From positions 4,650,485 to 4,714,484 of the forward strand of contig NC_087066.1 in NCBI RefSeq assembly GCF_963678635.1: DNA of 64,000 nt, in the 5' to 3' direction. Both the position numbers and the translations under genes were made by a program. This stretch comes from Symsagittifera roscoffensis. Lineage: Eukaryota > Xenacoelomorpha > Acoela > Convolutidae. The notes under the pieces are model-generated. The model saw only the letters and a list, made by a program, of their open reading frames with translations, was not told where the DNA came from and did no database searches. Below are positions 31,698 to 44,600 of the stretch, piece after piece (the first letter of the stretch is position 1; every line of letters begins with the position of its first letter).

Positions 31698-34577
31698 ATG
31701 AGTCTAGACAAGTCAAGGATACTAAAACGAGGTAATAGCTCTAGGAAATTCATACCTGAAAAGCAAAGAAAAACAATGACCAATCCTTTTGTGGATTGGA
31801 TCAAGCGATCCCGGTCCGATAAAGGGGAGACGGTTTCAGGCAGAATGGTTGAAACGAGAAGTCAGAAGACCTCAGAAGAGCGAAAAGAACTGTTAGAAGT
31901 GGAGGTCAATACGGACCATACCATGAACGACAACCAGGAAGTAAATGGACTGGAAGGGAGAGGCAGAAGGCTGGCGAGTGAATCTACTCCGGTAGAACAA
32001 GGCCATGATTTTGCCACTTCCACCGGGACATTGGATCGAGAGGAGATGTCGGAATTGTCCGACATCTCAACTGAAGTAACGGCAACTAGAAGATCTCCGA
32101 CAGACAACACTATGATGGCAGGCGGAACTGGGAAACAAACAACGTCATCATCATTCTCAGAAAGAATGAAGAACACCTTCGGAAACATCTTTCCATTCAG
32201 CATGGGAGGAGGAGCAGGAAACGACGGTGAATCCCAGGAGGAAGAGGATGAAGAGGAGCAAGGGGACTTTGGATCTCAAGTCAGCCTCAATAGTTCGATC
32301 CAGGAGAACGAGGCATACGTCGGAAGAGAGACTGGAACCATGGACAAATTTGGTGTAGTGACAACGATAAGCAAATAGGCAAACACACCGGGCCAGTCAA
32401 AAGACTTCGCGATTATGACAAGTTCAGAGCCACAGACTGGAGAGAGTAGAACCAGAGGGCTAGGCAACGCGTTAGCGGATCCTGAAATAGATAATGAGAA
32501 GACGTCGAGACAGAGAGTCAAGGCCCGGATCTCGACCAGCACGAAGCTACCTGGGACCGACAGGGTTACACCGCCACTAGTGACGCCACTCGTGGATAAC
32601 GGGGCAGCACTAGAAGAAGCTTTAAACAACATTGTGGACAGTTTAGGAGAACAAAACGAGCAGATGTCAATAAGGATGAGTGAACTAGAAAGAGCAGTTC
32701 ACATTGAAAGAGAAAGTCTGCGGGAAGAAATAAACCGCAATAGACAGGAAGTTGGCAGGAGCGAAAAACGCTTGAAAGAAAGAACGGACGAGCATATGGC
32801 GAAGAACTTGTCGCGAATGACCAGAGAGGCGGAACAGCGAGAGTTACGCTTAAGAGACGACATGGAGAGGTTAAGAATTCAGCAAGAGCAGTCTCTTGGG
32901 ACTCTTGACACAAAGATAGACGCCATGATGGAGCGGCGAACTCAGGCTATCATGGATAGGTTGGACGGGCTACTAAGCAGCAAGAGTGGACCAAAAGAAG
33001 GAAAACCGAACTCGGGAGGTCCCAGCAGGGAACCGAGGGTGAACTTCAATGAACATCAAAAGAGGAAGACGTATGGATCCACTAGAGGCAAGGGCAGTTC
33101 ATCAGGCTATGCCACAAGGAGTAATGGAGCATGGGGCCCGAACAGTAGAGCAAGTTCAACGGGGAACAGACAGACCTCTAACGAACAACCAACGCAAGGC
33201 ACACATGCGACTGGGAGAAGTGATTCCGGCAACAGGGGGCATGCAAGCCCGAGGAGGAGTCATGTGGGCCAAGCGGGAAACACTCACGGTGATTCGGTTT
33301 GCAGGGATGCACCGCACACAGAGCCTTCGACGAGGTGTGAGGTCACTCAAGCAGGACACTCAAGGGATGCTACGGCAATGGCCACAGCATTTGAACCCCT
33401 AAACAGGTCTTTGGAGACATTCCTGACAAGGTTATCAAGAACCAATGAACGCAGTGAGAAGTCCAGAAGAGTCTTTAAGAAACCAAGATGCTACAAAGAC
33501 GAATCTGATGGCTGTATTGATACCTGGATAGAGGTAATGAAGCTGCATTTCGAGGAAGAGGACTTGTCGGAGAGACAGGAATGCAGTGCGCTCACCAGCA
33601 ACTTAGAAGGGACAGCCCTGAACTGTGTCATGGCCAAGAAGCAATATCAACGTAACACTGCTGAGAAAATCTTCGAAATCTTGTTAAACCATTTTGGATC
33701 AGGGGTGCAGGGGCACCAGGCGATGATGCGCTTCGAGAAACGGAGGCAACGAGAAGATGAAACGATAGACAAGTTTCTCGATGATTTGGAAATGCTGAGA
33801 AGACGCAGCCAACCGGATGAGTCAAACCGAAGGATGAACCTGGCCGTAGCCTCGAAACTTATCGATGGTGTGAAGAATGATGAACTTCGTACGATGCTAG
33901 CAACGCATTACACACCACTATCAACCAATGCGCCTACACCGGAGGAGTTGAGGCTCAAATCAAAAGAATATCTTTTGTTGAAACCTCCTTCGAGATCTGG
34001 ATATTACGAGAACAATTATGGCAATTTTAACAACGGACCAGCAAACCAAGGGAACAATTGGTACAAACCGAGGGAAGATATGGACAAGAGACGCTCTTGT
34101 GCTAATTGCAGTTCAACGGACCATCATGTGTCAGCATGCCCAGCTTACAAACAAGGCATGAAAGCAATAGGCTTTAGCCTCGAGGACGAAGATGCGTCAG
34201 AGTTGGACCATGAGGATTTCATGAGAGGAGTAATTGCGAAATTCGGCCCGAGGTGTTTCTTTTGCAACTTGGAAGGTCACTTTAAATCAGATTGTCCGCA
34301 ATTCTGGGATGCAGTGGCAGACATTAAGCATCCAAGACATGAAGAAGCTTTGTCAGGAGTGAAAGCCAGCAAGGCTCGACTTTTGAGTGAAGCAGAGGCA
34401 CGCAGAAAGGATAAACCTCAAGAGCTGGCGGCAAAGAAAATGCAAGCGGTAACAGAGGAGGCACGTGAGCCGGAACCAGCAACTGCGGCTCACGACTTCA
34501 AGGTCGATTATAAGGCAGCCGCGAGGGATGCTCTAAATAGAGTGCAGCAGGAACTGGTGACGAAAGAGATCGATTAA
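31698..34577 (+). pseudogene. gag: Gag of family II, copy 3
   Basis: ATG at 31698. The N-terminus is charged and Ser/Glu-rich, with a coiled coil near 32640-32990. A capsid-like region near 33470-33920 is collinear with family I Gag. Two CCHC knuckles lie at 34098-34139 and 34254-34295. TAG at 32376-32378 and TAA at 34575-34577 (Gln in family I) interrupt one frame that then runs on into protease, so Gag and Pol are one frame as in copy 2. Confidence 0.85.
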
Positions 34578-37500
34578 AAAGTGAAACTTGAACTGGAGAA
34601 TGAAAAACTTCAGGAGCAACTGAATACCTTCGAAGCAACGGAGTTCGAGGAAACTAAAGCACCAAGCAGTTTGAGCATGAAGCTTAATGTGATCTCCGGT
34701 CAGAGGTTCGGCATGGTGCCGCAAGGAAGGAAGATACAGTCGATAATCTCAGTGGCTGGACATCAGGTGATCAGAAATCTGAGTGAACCATCCGAGTTCA
34801 CTTTGATGCATTTGGACACATATGCAGATTATCTGAGGCAGGTGGAGCCACGCACCGAGTCGAGAGCTGTGCGAGCACTACTAACGACGCGTGGCCCTCG
34901 CATGAAGAAACTTCATGGACGCTACCTAGAGGTCTATGGGCCGTATCAAGTAATGCTGAATGTGGATGGAATCAGTATTTACACCAGGACTTATGTAACA
35001 ACAGATGATGACCAAATGGGGCAGATCTATTTGGGAGAAGAGGAACTCAAGGTCCGCAGGATAGGCCATGACGCCATGATGGAACAAGACGCAGTACACA
35101 TTGGGTATGAAGCAGATGTGACCGCACATCTGCTCGACACCAACGGAACAAAAATCGGAGTCACAGGGCTTCTGGACACAGGAGCGGTAGTGAGTGTGAT
35201 GCCCATAAAAACTTGGGAAAGAATGGGCTTCACGCGGGAAGATCTAATTCCAACGAATCTCCGACTGGCCGCCGCCAATCGAGGAGCTATCTACGTGGCC
35301 GGAAGAACACCAATAACGGTCCTCCACATGGGAGGAAGGGATCTTTGGATGAGCTTCCTGGTGGTAGAGAATCTGGACGACGCCGACCAATTCATCTTGG
35401 GCAGAGATTTTGTCAGGAATTTTGACGTGATGATTGACTTGAACAACGGTCTGATACGGATTAGAAACCCGGACCCGAAGTATGTTAAGAGACCAATTAA
35501 TAGGATAATAACAGACGAAAACAAGGTACCAATTTTTTTGGATAGAAAAGTAAAATTACAACCAGGACAGGCTGTGGTAGCAATTTTTAGAATGAGAAAT
35601 TTGAATTCGTTAAGTGATAGTAAACAGGTTTGCTTAGTACTGAATCCAAATAGTCAGAGTTCGGTGATTTTAGGCCGGAGCTTCTCGGTAACGCAAAACG
35701 GACTGTGTGTCAGTGTGTTGTTGAACACACTGGACACCACGGTTTCAATCCAGCGTGGAAAGAAGCTTGGCTACGCTTTGCCGATGAGGACCGACTATGA
35801 GGAGACACAAAACTTGAAGAAATATAGTGTGAAAGACTGTCCTTATCATGCCAATAAAGATAAAATTTTAAAGAGGATTAATGAATTAAAATCTATTCAT
35901 AAATTGTTTTCAATGAAATCCGAAACGGACGAAGGCTTATCAAGCTGCTCGAATTTTCCGGAACGCCCCTCGTCATATGAACTAGAATCTGACAAACCGG
36001 TTTTGCCAGAGATAGAACATTTAAAAGGGAAAATAGGTGAGGGAGATTTCGAAAAATTGCGGGACCTCCTAAATCGGAACGCAGATGTATTTTCAAAACC
36101 TAAGGCGGATATCGGTTGCTGTAATTTCGTCGAACACGAAATCGAACTAGAAGAGGGCGCCGTTCCCCATAGGGAAGGCGCAAGGCGAATGACGCCACAC
36201 AAATCGGAAGCGTGCCGAGCGGAAATAGAAATGTTGCTTGAATACGACATGATCGAACCTTCGAAATCGCCATGGGCTTGCGGAGTAGTAATGGCGAAAA
36301 AGAGAGGGGGGCAGCTTAGATTTTGTTGCGACTTTCGTTACTTGAACGCGGTAACGATAAAAGATGCGTACCCGATACCGCGAATAGACGAGAGCCTATC
36401 TAAGCTTGGTGATGCCAAGTTCTTCGACACATTGGACTTAGGTTCTGCCTTCTGGCAGGTCCCTCTGCGAAAGAAGGACAGAGAGAAGACCGGATTCGCG
36501 TGCGAGTTGGGATTGTACCAGTGGAAGAGTATGCCCTTCGGCTTGTGCAATGCAACGGCCACTTTTCAAAGACTGATGGCTCAGGCTTTGACTGGAGTGA
36601 CCAAGAAGTACGGGAACCTCGTGATGTGTTACGTGGATGACGTAGTCATAGCGACACCGACCCTGGAAGACCACATTGATAGGCTCGATGAGGTCTTTGG
36701 ATGCATGAAAAGAGCAGGATTAAAGTGCAAACCATCGAAATGTGAAATCCTTAGGGACTCGATTAAGTACCTAGGAAGAATGGTGGATAGGCATGGTGTG
36801 AGGCCGGACCCGGAAGCAGTGGAAGCAGTGTTGACATGGAAAGCCCCCAGAACGGACACACAGCTCCTGAGCTTCTTAGGGTTTGCCAATTACTACCGAG
36901 AATTCATAAAAGGATATGCGGACAAGGTGTACCCGATGCAGAAGCTGATGCGCAACAAAGGGAAAAAGTTCGAATGGAACGATGAGGCACAGGTTGCTTT
37001 CGAGAACATAAAGCGGGAACTGTGCGAAGCGCCAGTGCTGGGCATGCCTACAGAAAAGGGCATGTATGTTCTCGACACAGACGCATCGGTGGTGGCCATC
37101 TCAGGAATATTGCATCAAGAGCAAGAATGGAACGGAAGAACAGTTCTCCGTCCCATTGCATACGGCAGCAAAGTCTTGAGTGACACAGAGATGAAATATG
37201 GCGCACCAAAAGCAGAAATGTTTGCAGTAGTCACCTTCGTGGAGAAGTACCGTGCATACTTGGGGAGCGCTCCCTTCAAGTTACGCGTGGACAACAGAGC
37301 GTTATCCTGGTTGAAGACATACTCGATGGATCAGAGTTATATTGGTAGATGGATAGTAAGATTGGATGGCTACCATATGATAATCGAACATAGGATGCGT
37401 GATAAACACCAGAATGCTGACAGCCTCAGCAAGAAAACTGAGTTCTATGAAAGATTGGAGCAGAAGCAGGCCAATCAGGCGGAAATAAAGGAGGGATTCT

Positions 37501-37967
37501 CATTTCTGGACAAAGAAACTTATGAAGCGCTTCCCTTAACGAGATGGTTGGATAAGTCTGGACATCCAATTCCAGGGCACCCTGAGTTACCTGTAGAGAA
37601 AGCAGCCGAGATAAAGATCCTGTCCAAGAAGGACCCGGTCCCCTTGGATTTGTTGCTGCGCTCGAACCTGGTCCAGCAAGAACTCTCTCGCATGAATATA
37701 AACAGCCTCTCATTATTGGATAAAACGGTGCAAGTCACACCACAAGTGATGCGGATGCTGGGTGGATTGTTAGAAAGAGAAGTGACCAGAGATGACCCCG
37801 AGTGGACAGCTGCAGTGGCATCGTTAACAGTCAGTGAGAAAGTGAAGATCATGCCGTCCAGACGACAGCACGAAGAGAAAGAGAGGGATTGTAGGACAAT
37901 AGTTCAGCAACTAGTATCCTCAATACCCCAAGAGATTTTAACCAGTACATCTTACAGACAGAAATAA
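34578..37967 (+). pseudogene. pol: Protease, reverse transcriptase and RNase H of Pol, copy 3
   Basis: An uninterrupted stretch of about 1,130 codons. Retropepsin DTG at 35175-35183 with ILGRDF near 35396. RT with LDLGSAFWQ near 36433, QWKSMPFG near 36519 and YVDD at 36630-36641. RNase H with LDTDAS near 37072, the AEMFAV region near 37210, VDNRALSW near 37288 and HQNADSLS near 37408. It copies the RNA genome into DNA. This is the best preserved RT in the window. It ends at TAA 37965-37967 near where copy 2 also breaks, and integrase lies in the +1 frame, overlapping from about 37942. Confidence 0.92.
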
Positions 37968-38060
37968 CAGGGGAGCAGCAAGCGAAAGAAAACCGTCACC
38001 TTCCTTGGACCAGGATAAGGAAGGTAAAAAGGTAGAACAAAATCGGCTGCAAGACTATTT

Positions 38061-38070
38061 GTCCGGGGAG
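38061..38070 (+). other. Internal PPT-like decamer, site 2, copy 3
   Basis: GTCCGGGGAG in LSGE codons, at the position matching 17850-17859 of family I. Confidence 0.5.
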
Positions 38071-40616
38071 ACGAATGATGAAAAGAACCAGCGATCACAA
38101 GATCAACACCCGGACCTAGAGAACAAGGTTTTGTCAGGGGAGTTCAGATGGATGCGAAGAAGGCACAGACATGATCTGGAGGAGCGTGCAGTCTCCAGCA
38201 CAACCTCTTCGACGGATGATGATTCCCGAAACTCAGGAATGGACACCTATTCAGACAGGAACTCGAGTTCGGGATCAGAACTGTCAGAACTAGCGATACA
38301 CACGCTACTAGTGGAAACTCGGGCAAGGGACCTGGACAGAGAGGTGTATCAGGATCCTGACAGCGATCGCTACCTTATACCAAGCGAAAGAGTCTTTGAC
38401 AACGCAGCGGATGACTTAAAAACGATAGCGGTATCGAAACGTTCGATAAGCCTGTTGCCGCAGAAAGAGGTAGTCAGGACTGATCTTCAGCCGTTTGAAC
38501 AAGAAACACAACCGTTGGCGAAGATTTGGTGCGTTAAGATGGAAGAAGACACACATCAGCCCAACGAGCTGAATAGTCAGATGAGGGTCATGAAGACATA
38601 CTTGAAGGCGAGATACAGACTCTCGGACCTTCTAAGAGCGCAGAGAAATGATCGCATGACAAGCAACCTGAAAAGGTGGATCGAGAATGGTTCTCCGGAT
38701 AAAGGGGACCTCGAGGAGGATAGTTATCGCATCCTGAGACAATACTTCATGCAGAAGGAAGGGAGGTTATATTTGAACAAGGACGGGATCGTGGCTTGCA
38801 AAAGAAGAGAGGAAGACAGAGTCCTATACAAGTATAACGCGATAGTGTTACCGCAACTCTATCAGACAGAACTATTATTCAGGTCACATGATCAGATGGG
38901 CCATCAGGGGATCGACAAAGTATATCAGAGGATCCTGAAGCGCTTTGAGTGGCCTGGGATGAAAAAGGCATGCGAGAAATGGGTAACAGCATGTCTGTCA
39001 TGCCAACAGGTCAAGGATCCAAGGAAGTTGCGATTTCCTTTACAATCGATCGAGTCGTCTGAATTCAACGAGGTGGTGCAGATAGATCACCAAAAGATAT
39101 GCATGACAGACAATGGTTATAATCAGGTGCTGGTCATGATAGATCATTTCACGAAGTATGCAGAGGCCGTGCCCTGCATAACTGCCTCGGCGGAAGAGAC
39201 ATGCGACCACCTGATCAATACGTGGATAGCAAGACATGGTTGTCCGATGACGTTTCAATCGGATAATGGAACAGCTTTCGTAGGAGAGCTTACGAAAGAG
39301 CTTATGAGACGCTCACAGGTTGCTCAGGCTCACTCCACGACATACCACCCTCAGACGAATGGCTTAGTAGAAAGACAGAACAGGACGTTAGTGTCGATGC
39401 TGAGAGTATATTGTTCCAGGTACATGACTGATTGGGACAGATACCTTCCACAGGTGATGGGAGCATATAATAGCACGCAACACTCCACCACTGGAGTCGG
39501 TCCACACATGATGCTAACTGGACACGAAAAGTCTTCACCCTTAACCTTCTTCTACCCAGAATATGAGGGAAAGAAAACGTCCCCACAGGTCTACGTGAGG
39601 GATGTGATCAGACGCCAACAGGAGCTGAACGATTTGTGTAGACGAAACACTCAGCAGGCACAGGCAAGGCAGAGGAAAAGATTCGACAAGAAAGCAGCTG
39701 GTGCAAAGGCTTACTCGGTGGGAGACTACGTATGGGTATTCCAGAACGTTATACCACCGAAAGGGACAAAAAAGCTCCTAAAAAAATGGAGGGGACCCTT
39801 CATGATTACAGAGGTGCATCAGGAGGGACGCTTTTATAGACTGAGTACTGGCCGAGCCGCACACTACGAGAATATAAAGCCACACAATCCATCGACAGAA
39901 GACTGGTGTATACCTGCAGACATGGAAGAAGGGGATTATCTGATGATGGATCCTGCTTGTGAGGTCAATGAAAAAGGCACCAGGGAGAAGAACGATGGAA
40001 ACGAAGTCGTAGAGGAAGGTACGGATACACCATTGGACCTGGATCCAAACGAACAGATCGAAGCGGACGATGAAACCTCACCCTACGCAGAAGAGGATTG
40101 GCAGGATCTCGAACAGATAGAGGTTCCCAAGAACTTGGAACCGGATCTTCCGTTCACCATACAGACTCGTCAGAAGGACGGGATGAGACCAAGAAAGAAA
40201 TACAATCCTTACGGTGACGACTTTGTGGTGGATAGGATGGATCTAAAGAAGATAGTGGAGGAAGTAGTGGGTCTAGAGGAAATAACTGTGTCACAAGACA
40301 TTGACATAGTCGATGATCACGACGATGAGTGGGTTGAAGACTGGTCGAAACCCGAGGTAGAATTCGACGACGAGCAACAGCAGTCATATGAACAAGACTT
40401 GACGAACCTGCGTGTCTTGGAGTGGCTGAAACGACCTCGGATCCAGAGGAGACCAGCATCACGATTCAAGACGTGGATCGTGGAAGCATGAAATACATCA
40501 AGACCGAACGAGATGATCCTTCCTGGGCTGCCCAGGAAGGACGACTACTCATTCCAGCTTCTAACCTCGACTTGATACCCGGTATGCGATCGACGGGGAC
40601 GTCGATGGATATTTTT

Positions 40617-40636
40617 GTCCGGGGAGTGGGGGTAGG
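40617..40636 (+). other. Internal PPT-like tract, site 3, copy 3
   Basis: Identical to the 20-nt tract at 20191-20210 of family I, and also followed by ACTTACCCACAC. Confidence 0.6.
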
Positions 40637-41234
40637 ACTTACCCACACTGAAAACTTGATAATAAAAAAATTGAGAATAGCGAGAGAAACAGGAGACTTA
40701 GAAGCAGAGACAGGCGAAGAACCTAAGAAACCTGACATAGGCATAGTTGAGTCATATTTTAACTTACCAAATGAATATTCAAGTAACATAATACTAACAG
40801 ACAGTGATTTCATACTCACAAACAGAACATGTGCGATAGCAATCACAGCAGACATGAGTTTTAGGACAGCGTTAGCGGCAGATTTTATGAGAGAATACAA
40901 AAACGTGGAATTCCTTTGGAAGCAAAGACCAGGGATAGGGGGCGTAGCAGCCTTACCTCCGGCGGCGTCGCAGATACCGGGAAAATACTTGTGCTTCTTG
41001 GTAACGAGGGCGACGGAGAAGCAGCACGTGGACCCAGAGAACCTAGTCTTGTCTTTGACGAGGCTGAGGGACTTCCTTGTCGAAATGGACGTGAAGGAGC
41101 TCTCGCTTCCAGTGTACGATCCAAACAGAGGTAGACTGCATCCTCGGGAATTGTACGCGCTTGTACACGTGATATTCTCTGATACGAACATACAAGTATA
41201 TCTACATAAGAAATATTACTTAAGTATAGGCTGA

Positions 41235-41615
41235 GTGATGTGCGAGAGAGTGTTAGGCCAAAGACTAAGTTGTATGTAAAATGTGATATGTGTGTTATGT
41301 TATGTTATTAAGATCATGGGTAAGTAGGGGTTAGTGACCATGAACAACTAAATGACGATCTTGGGAATAGATCCAAAATTTGGACTGTCCAATCTTAGGT
41401 CGAATTCCAAAATTTTAGAAACCAATTGATTTTAATAAATTTTAGGATAAATATCTTTTTATCTGAACTGTTTTTAAGCAAATTTTAACGATATATGTTA
41501 AGGTGAAACAGACAAGTGTGATATTTGTGACTTCTTTTCTAGATCCTGATTGATCATTTAAAAACTCACTTGAGTCAAATATCGAATCGAATCAAATCAA
41601 ACTTGAAAGAATAGA
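41235..41615 (+). other. Pol-ORF3 intergenic region, copy 3
   Basis: 381 bp, AT-rich, with no gene. It carries the acceptor-like site at 41532-41542. Confidence 0.6.
41530..41542 (+). promoter_or_regulatory. Predicted 3' splice acceptor for ORF3, copy 3
   Basis: A pyrimidine-rich ACTTCTTTTCTAG ends 73 bp before the ORF3 ATG. Position and shape match copies 2 and 4. Confidence 0.5.
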
Positions 41616-44600
41616 ATGGACAACTTCAACTTGGATGAATTGATGGACCTGGCAGAGGCATATGTAGGACCGATGATAGATGCGATCTATCGTCGGCTGA
41701 TCGATCGAGACTTCGCTCTGGAGGACCCAGAGGTAGTCATGTTGCTGACCGCCCTGATCAACATCTTGGGGCACGACAACCGTGGGGACCGCCCCACGGA
41801 AGTCCTGTTGATGGCAGCATATGGAGAAAGAGGAGTACTAGACCGCCCGAACATGAGAGTGACGAGGTGGAGAAACGGGGCTCTCTCAGGGAGTGACTTG
41901 GCGAATGAGCCTGGATTGGGAAGTTCTAGGACTTACCAACCAGGTGAGATGCCAATGCCCTCCATGCCCAAACCTGGGCTGACGAGAATGCATCGGGAGA
42001 TGAACAGCGAGGCGACCTCGTCTGGTTCACCACTGAGAGCAGCTGTGCCACCAAAAAGGGCGAAAGTAGGACAGGAAGTTCAGACGAACCAAACCATGCA
42101 AGGTCTGGAAGAGATGAACGAAGAACTGAGAAGTACGAAGAAGGAGCTGGACGAGATGACCAGAAGCATGCTCCAGATGGAGGAAGATCGGGACATGTGG
42201 AGAAAGTTGTTTGAAGATTACAACAAAAAGCAGGGTCAAGAGATTGAGCGCTTAAGGCAGGAATACAAAGAGCGATCGGAGCAGATGGCGTTGACAACGG
42301 CCGTGGAGTAAGTGATACCTGCAAGGGATATTCCTCGTGGGCAGTCCCCGATGGAGCTCTTGACGCCTAGAGAAATGAGTCAAACAACGGAGACACGACC
42401 TCCAGTAGAGACAAATCGAGTAACGATCCCGGATCCTAGTGACACCTTGGGTGACCCCGTCGTAGAACAGACAGTGAGGAAACTGATAGAGACAGCTGGA
42501 CGACTGGTCGCTAACAAGAATGCGCCAGGTTCCGGGGTGACTGCACCCTATGGAACGATTGACGATACGGGCAGAAAACAACTCTCCCAGACCGTGATCA
42601 GACAAGGGATAAGTAACGTGACACCACTCATGGGGAGCTCGAGAATCCCAGAGAGGAAAGTACGAAAGATGCCAGCGAAGAAAGTGTCTCGCATAATAGA
42701 CGTGCAGAAGAATAATCAATTGAAATATAATTTCACGAGAGTTCCGGAGACAGATCCGAGGGCCTGCTTCAATCGAGCTACCTGGAGCCCGGCTGTAAAC
42801 CTGCAGCAACCACCACTCGGGACATCTCATCTGATATTGGGAGACAGCTTGGTCAGAGTGCTGTCGAATTTGAGGACCTCGTGGGTCACCACGGTGATGG
42901 CCTTTGGAGGAGCGACGATAGCCCAGTTATATCGGATGGTGGAACTGATGAATCCAGGGAGGATTTCCAATGTGATGATCTTAGTTGGGACGAATGACAT
43001 CTCCAGAGGTTCAGACGAGCAGGAAGCACTATGGGAGTCAATGATGGTGTGTTTGCTTACTACCCTCTGGCAGAAATTCAATTGCCCTCTGGCATCCACT
43101 TCGACAGTATTGAAGGACAAGCTTGGTTGAATCGAGTCTTCCAAGAGCGGTTGGACGAGCTGGAAGCAGAACTCTTTGACACAGGAGTGCTGAAGGAAGA
43201 AGGAACATTGAGTGACGCGGTGATTACCACCTTTGTGCCTCCTAGCTTGGAAACACGCGTGGGTACGGTCCCGGCCGTCACGAACTACAGGCAACAAAGC
43301 TCCAGCGAACCAGGTCGAAGAACAGACGTACAGGATCGATTGGGAGAGGCACCGATGAGGAGGACTATTCAACCTAGGAGAAGAATAGGACCTGTCAACC
43401 CAATCGAAGAGACAGCAGGCACATCTAGATCGGACACTAGATCGGAGACGACGAGTACCAGTCGAGAGGAGAGACCGAGCAGAGGCTCATTGATGTGGTC
43501 GAGACCCATACCGTCTCCCTGGCATATTTACAAAGACGAACTAATGAAGCTGGATCTCCAGAGAGTAAGCTTCATCGAAGATGCAAGGAGGATGCTGAAT
43601 GGAGCGATGCTATCCGTCAGCAGATTGTACTCGATAACCGGCATAGACTGGTTGATAGCCGCTAGCATAAATTTCAGCTCCACGACGGCCTTGAGATTTG
43701 CTGACTTGGAGGGACTGCCCTCTAACAACACGATGGGACCAGTGAATGCGAGACCGTTGCTAGATGTGAGGTTGAACCATGATGAGGGGAATCGTGAAGA
43801 GAGACCAGGAAGATTCCTGGCGACGAGAGCGCCGATTGGACAACACGTGAAGATATTCAGGCAGCTGACGACACCACCTGGTCATGTGAAGGAAAGAGTG
43901 TACCCAAAACTAGTGAACCAAGATGATGATGCCCAGAGATATGGCGGGTTGACAGCGATAAAGAAAGATGAAACCATCCTCGCCGCCTATGACAAAGCAG
44001 AGATGAGGAAGGCCAAGATTATGGTAGTAGCGAATTCAGAGTTCGTGTACACTTCCAAGTCTTTGTTTTGGCCGGACGTCATAATGTTGGCAGCGGTCGA
44101 CCTGGACCTACTGCAATCAGTATCTTTGGCTATAGGGTTACAAAGGCAGACGGACATGAATCCAATTACGATTGTGTTTGCTGGCATCAATGACCATCTA
44201 CACAGTAGAGGTTTTCTGAGCAGACTCAGAGATCCTACAACAGCAGAAAACGCAGTATGGCCAGCGATAAAAGACATCCTTGAGTCGATGGTGAAGTGGT
44301 GGATGCAACGAAGGAGGGGTCATTCAATAAAGTGACACTGAGAGTAGTATTCGCGTTGTCTCCGGGATATGCACATCTCCCGGATGGACTGAAATTTGTG
44401 TATGCGATTGTGGCCTTACTTTCGGAAGGGAAGTATAATGTGATCATATCAGCCCCGAATCGCATGATAGAGATGGAGAACATGAGGCCACTTAAGGCTG
44501 AACTGCCTGCAGTATGGTCAGATATCTCAAACGCGATGAGAGGATTCAAGGACCACGCGCTACACATGTTAGTGTTGGACGAAGTGCTGGGGTTGGAACT

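Larger units (their letters stand above)
37969..41234 (+). pseudogene. pol: Integrase, acidic linker and macrodomain of Pol, copy 3
   Basis: Integrase with an HHCC site near 38886-39005, catalytic Asp 39085, Asp 39262 and Glu 39370 (DD35E), and a GPF motif near 39799. No ATG is needed if it is made as part of Pol; no slippery site is clear at the junction. After the acidic linker the frame shifts near 40425 (one-base offset), and the new frame carries the macrodomain-like C-terminus (about 40775-41234): TDSDF, ITADMS, a GGVAALPP strand, GKYLCFLVTR, SLPVYDPNRG and VYLHKKYY. It matches family I across the whole domain, so the domain predates the split of the families. Confidence 0.85.
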
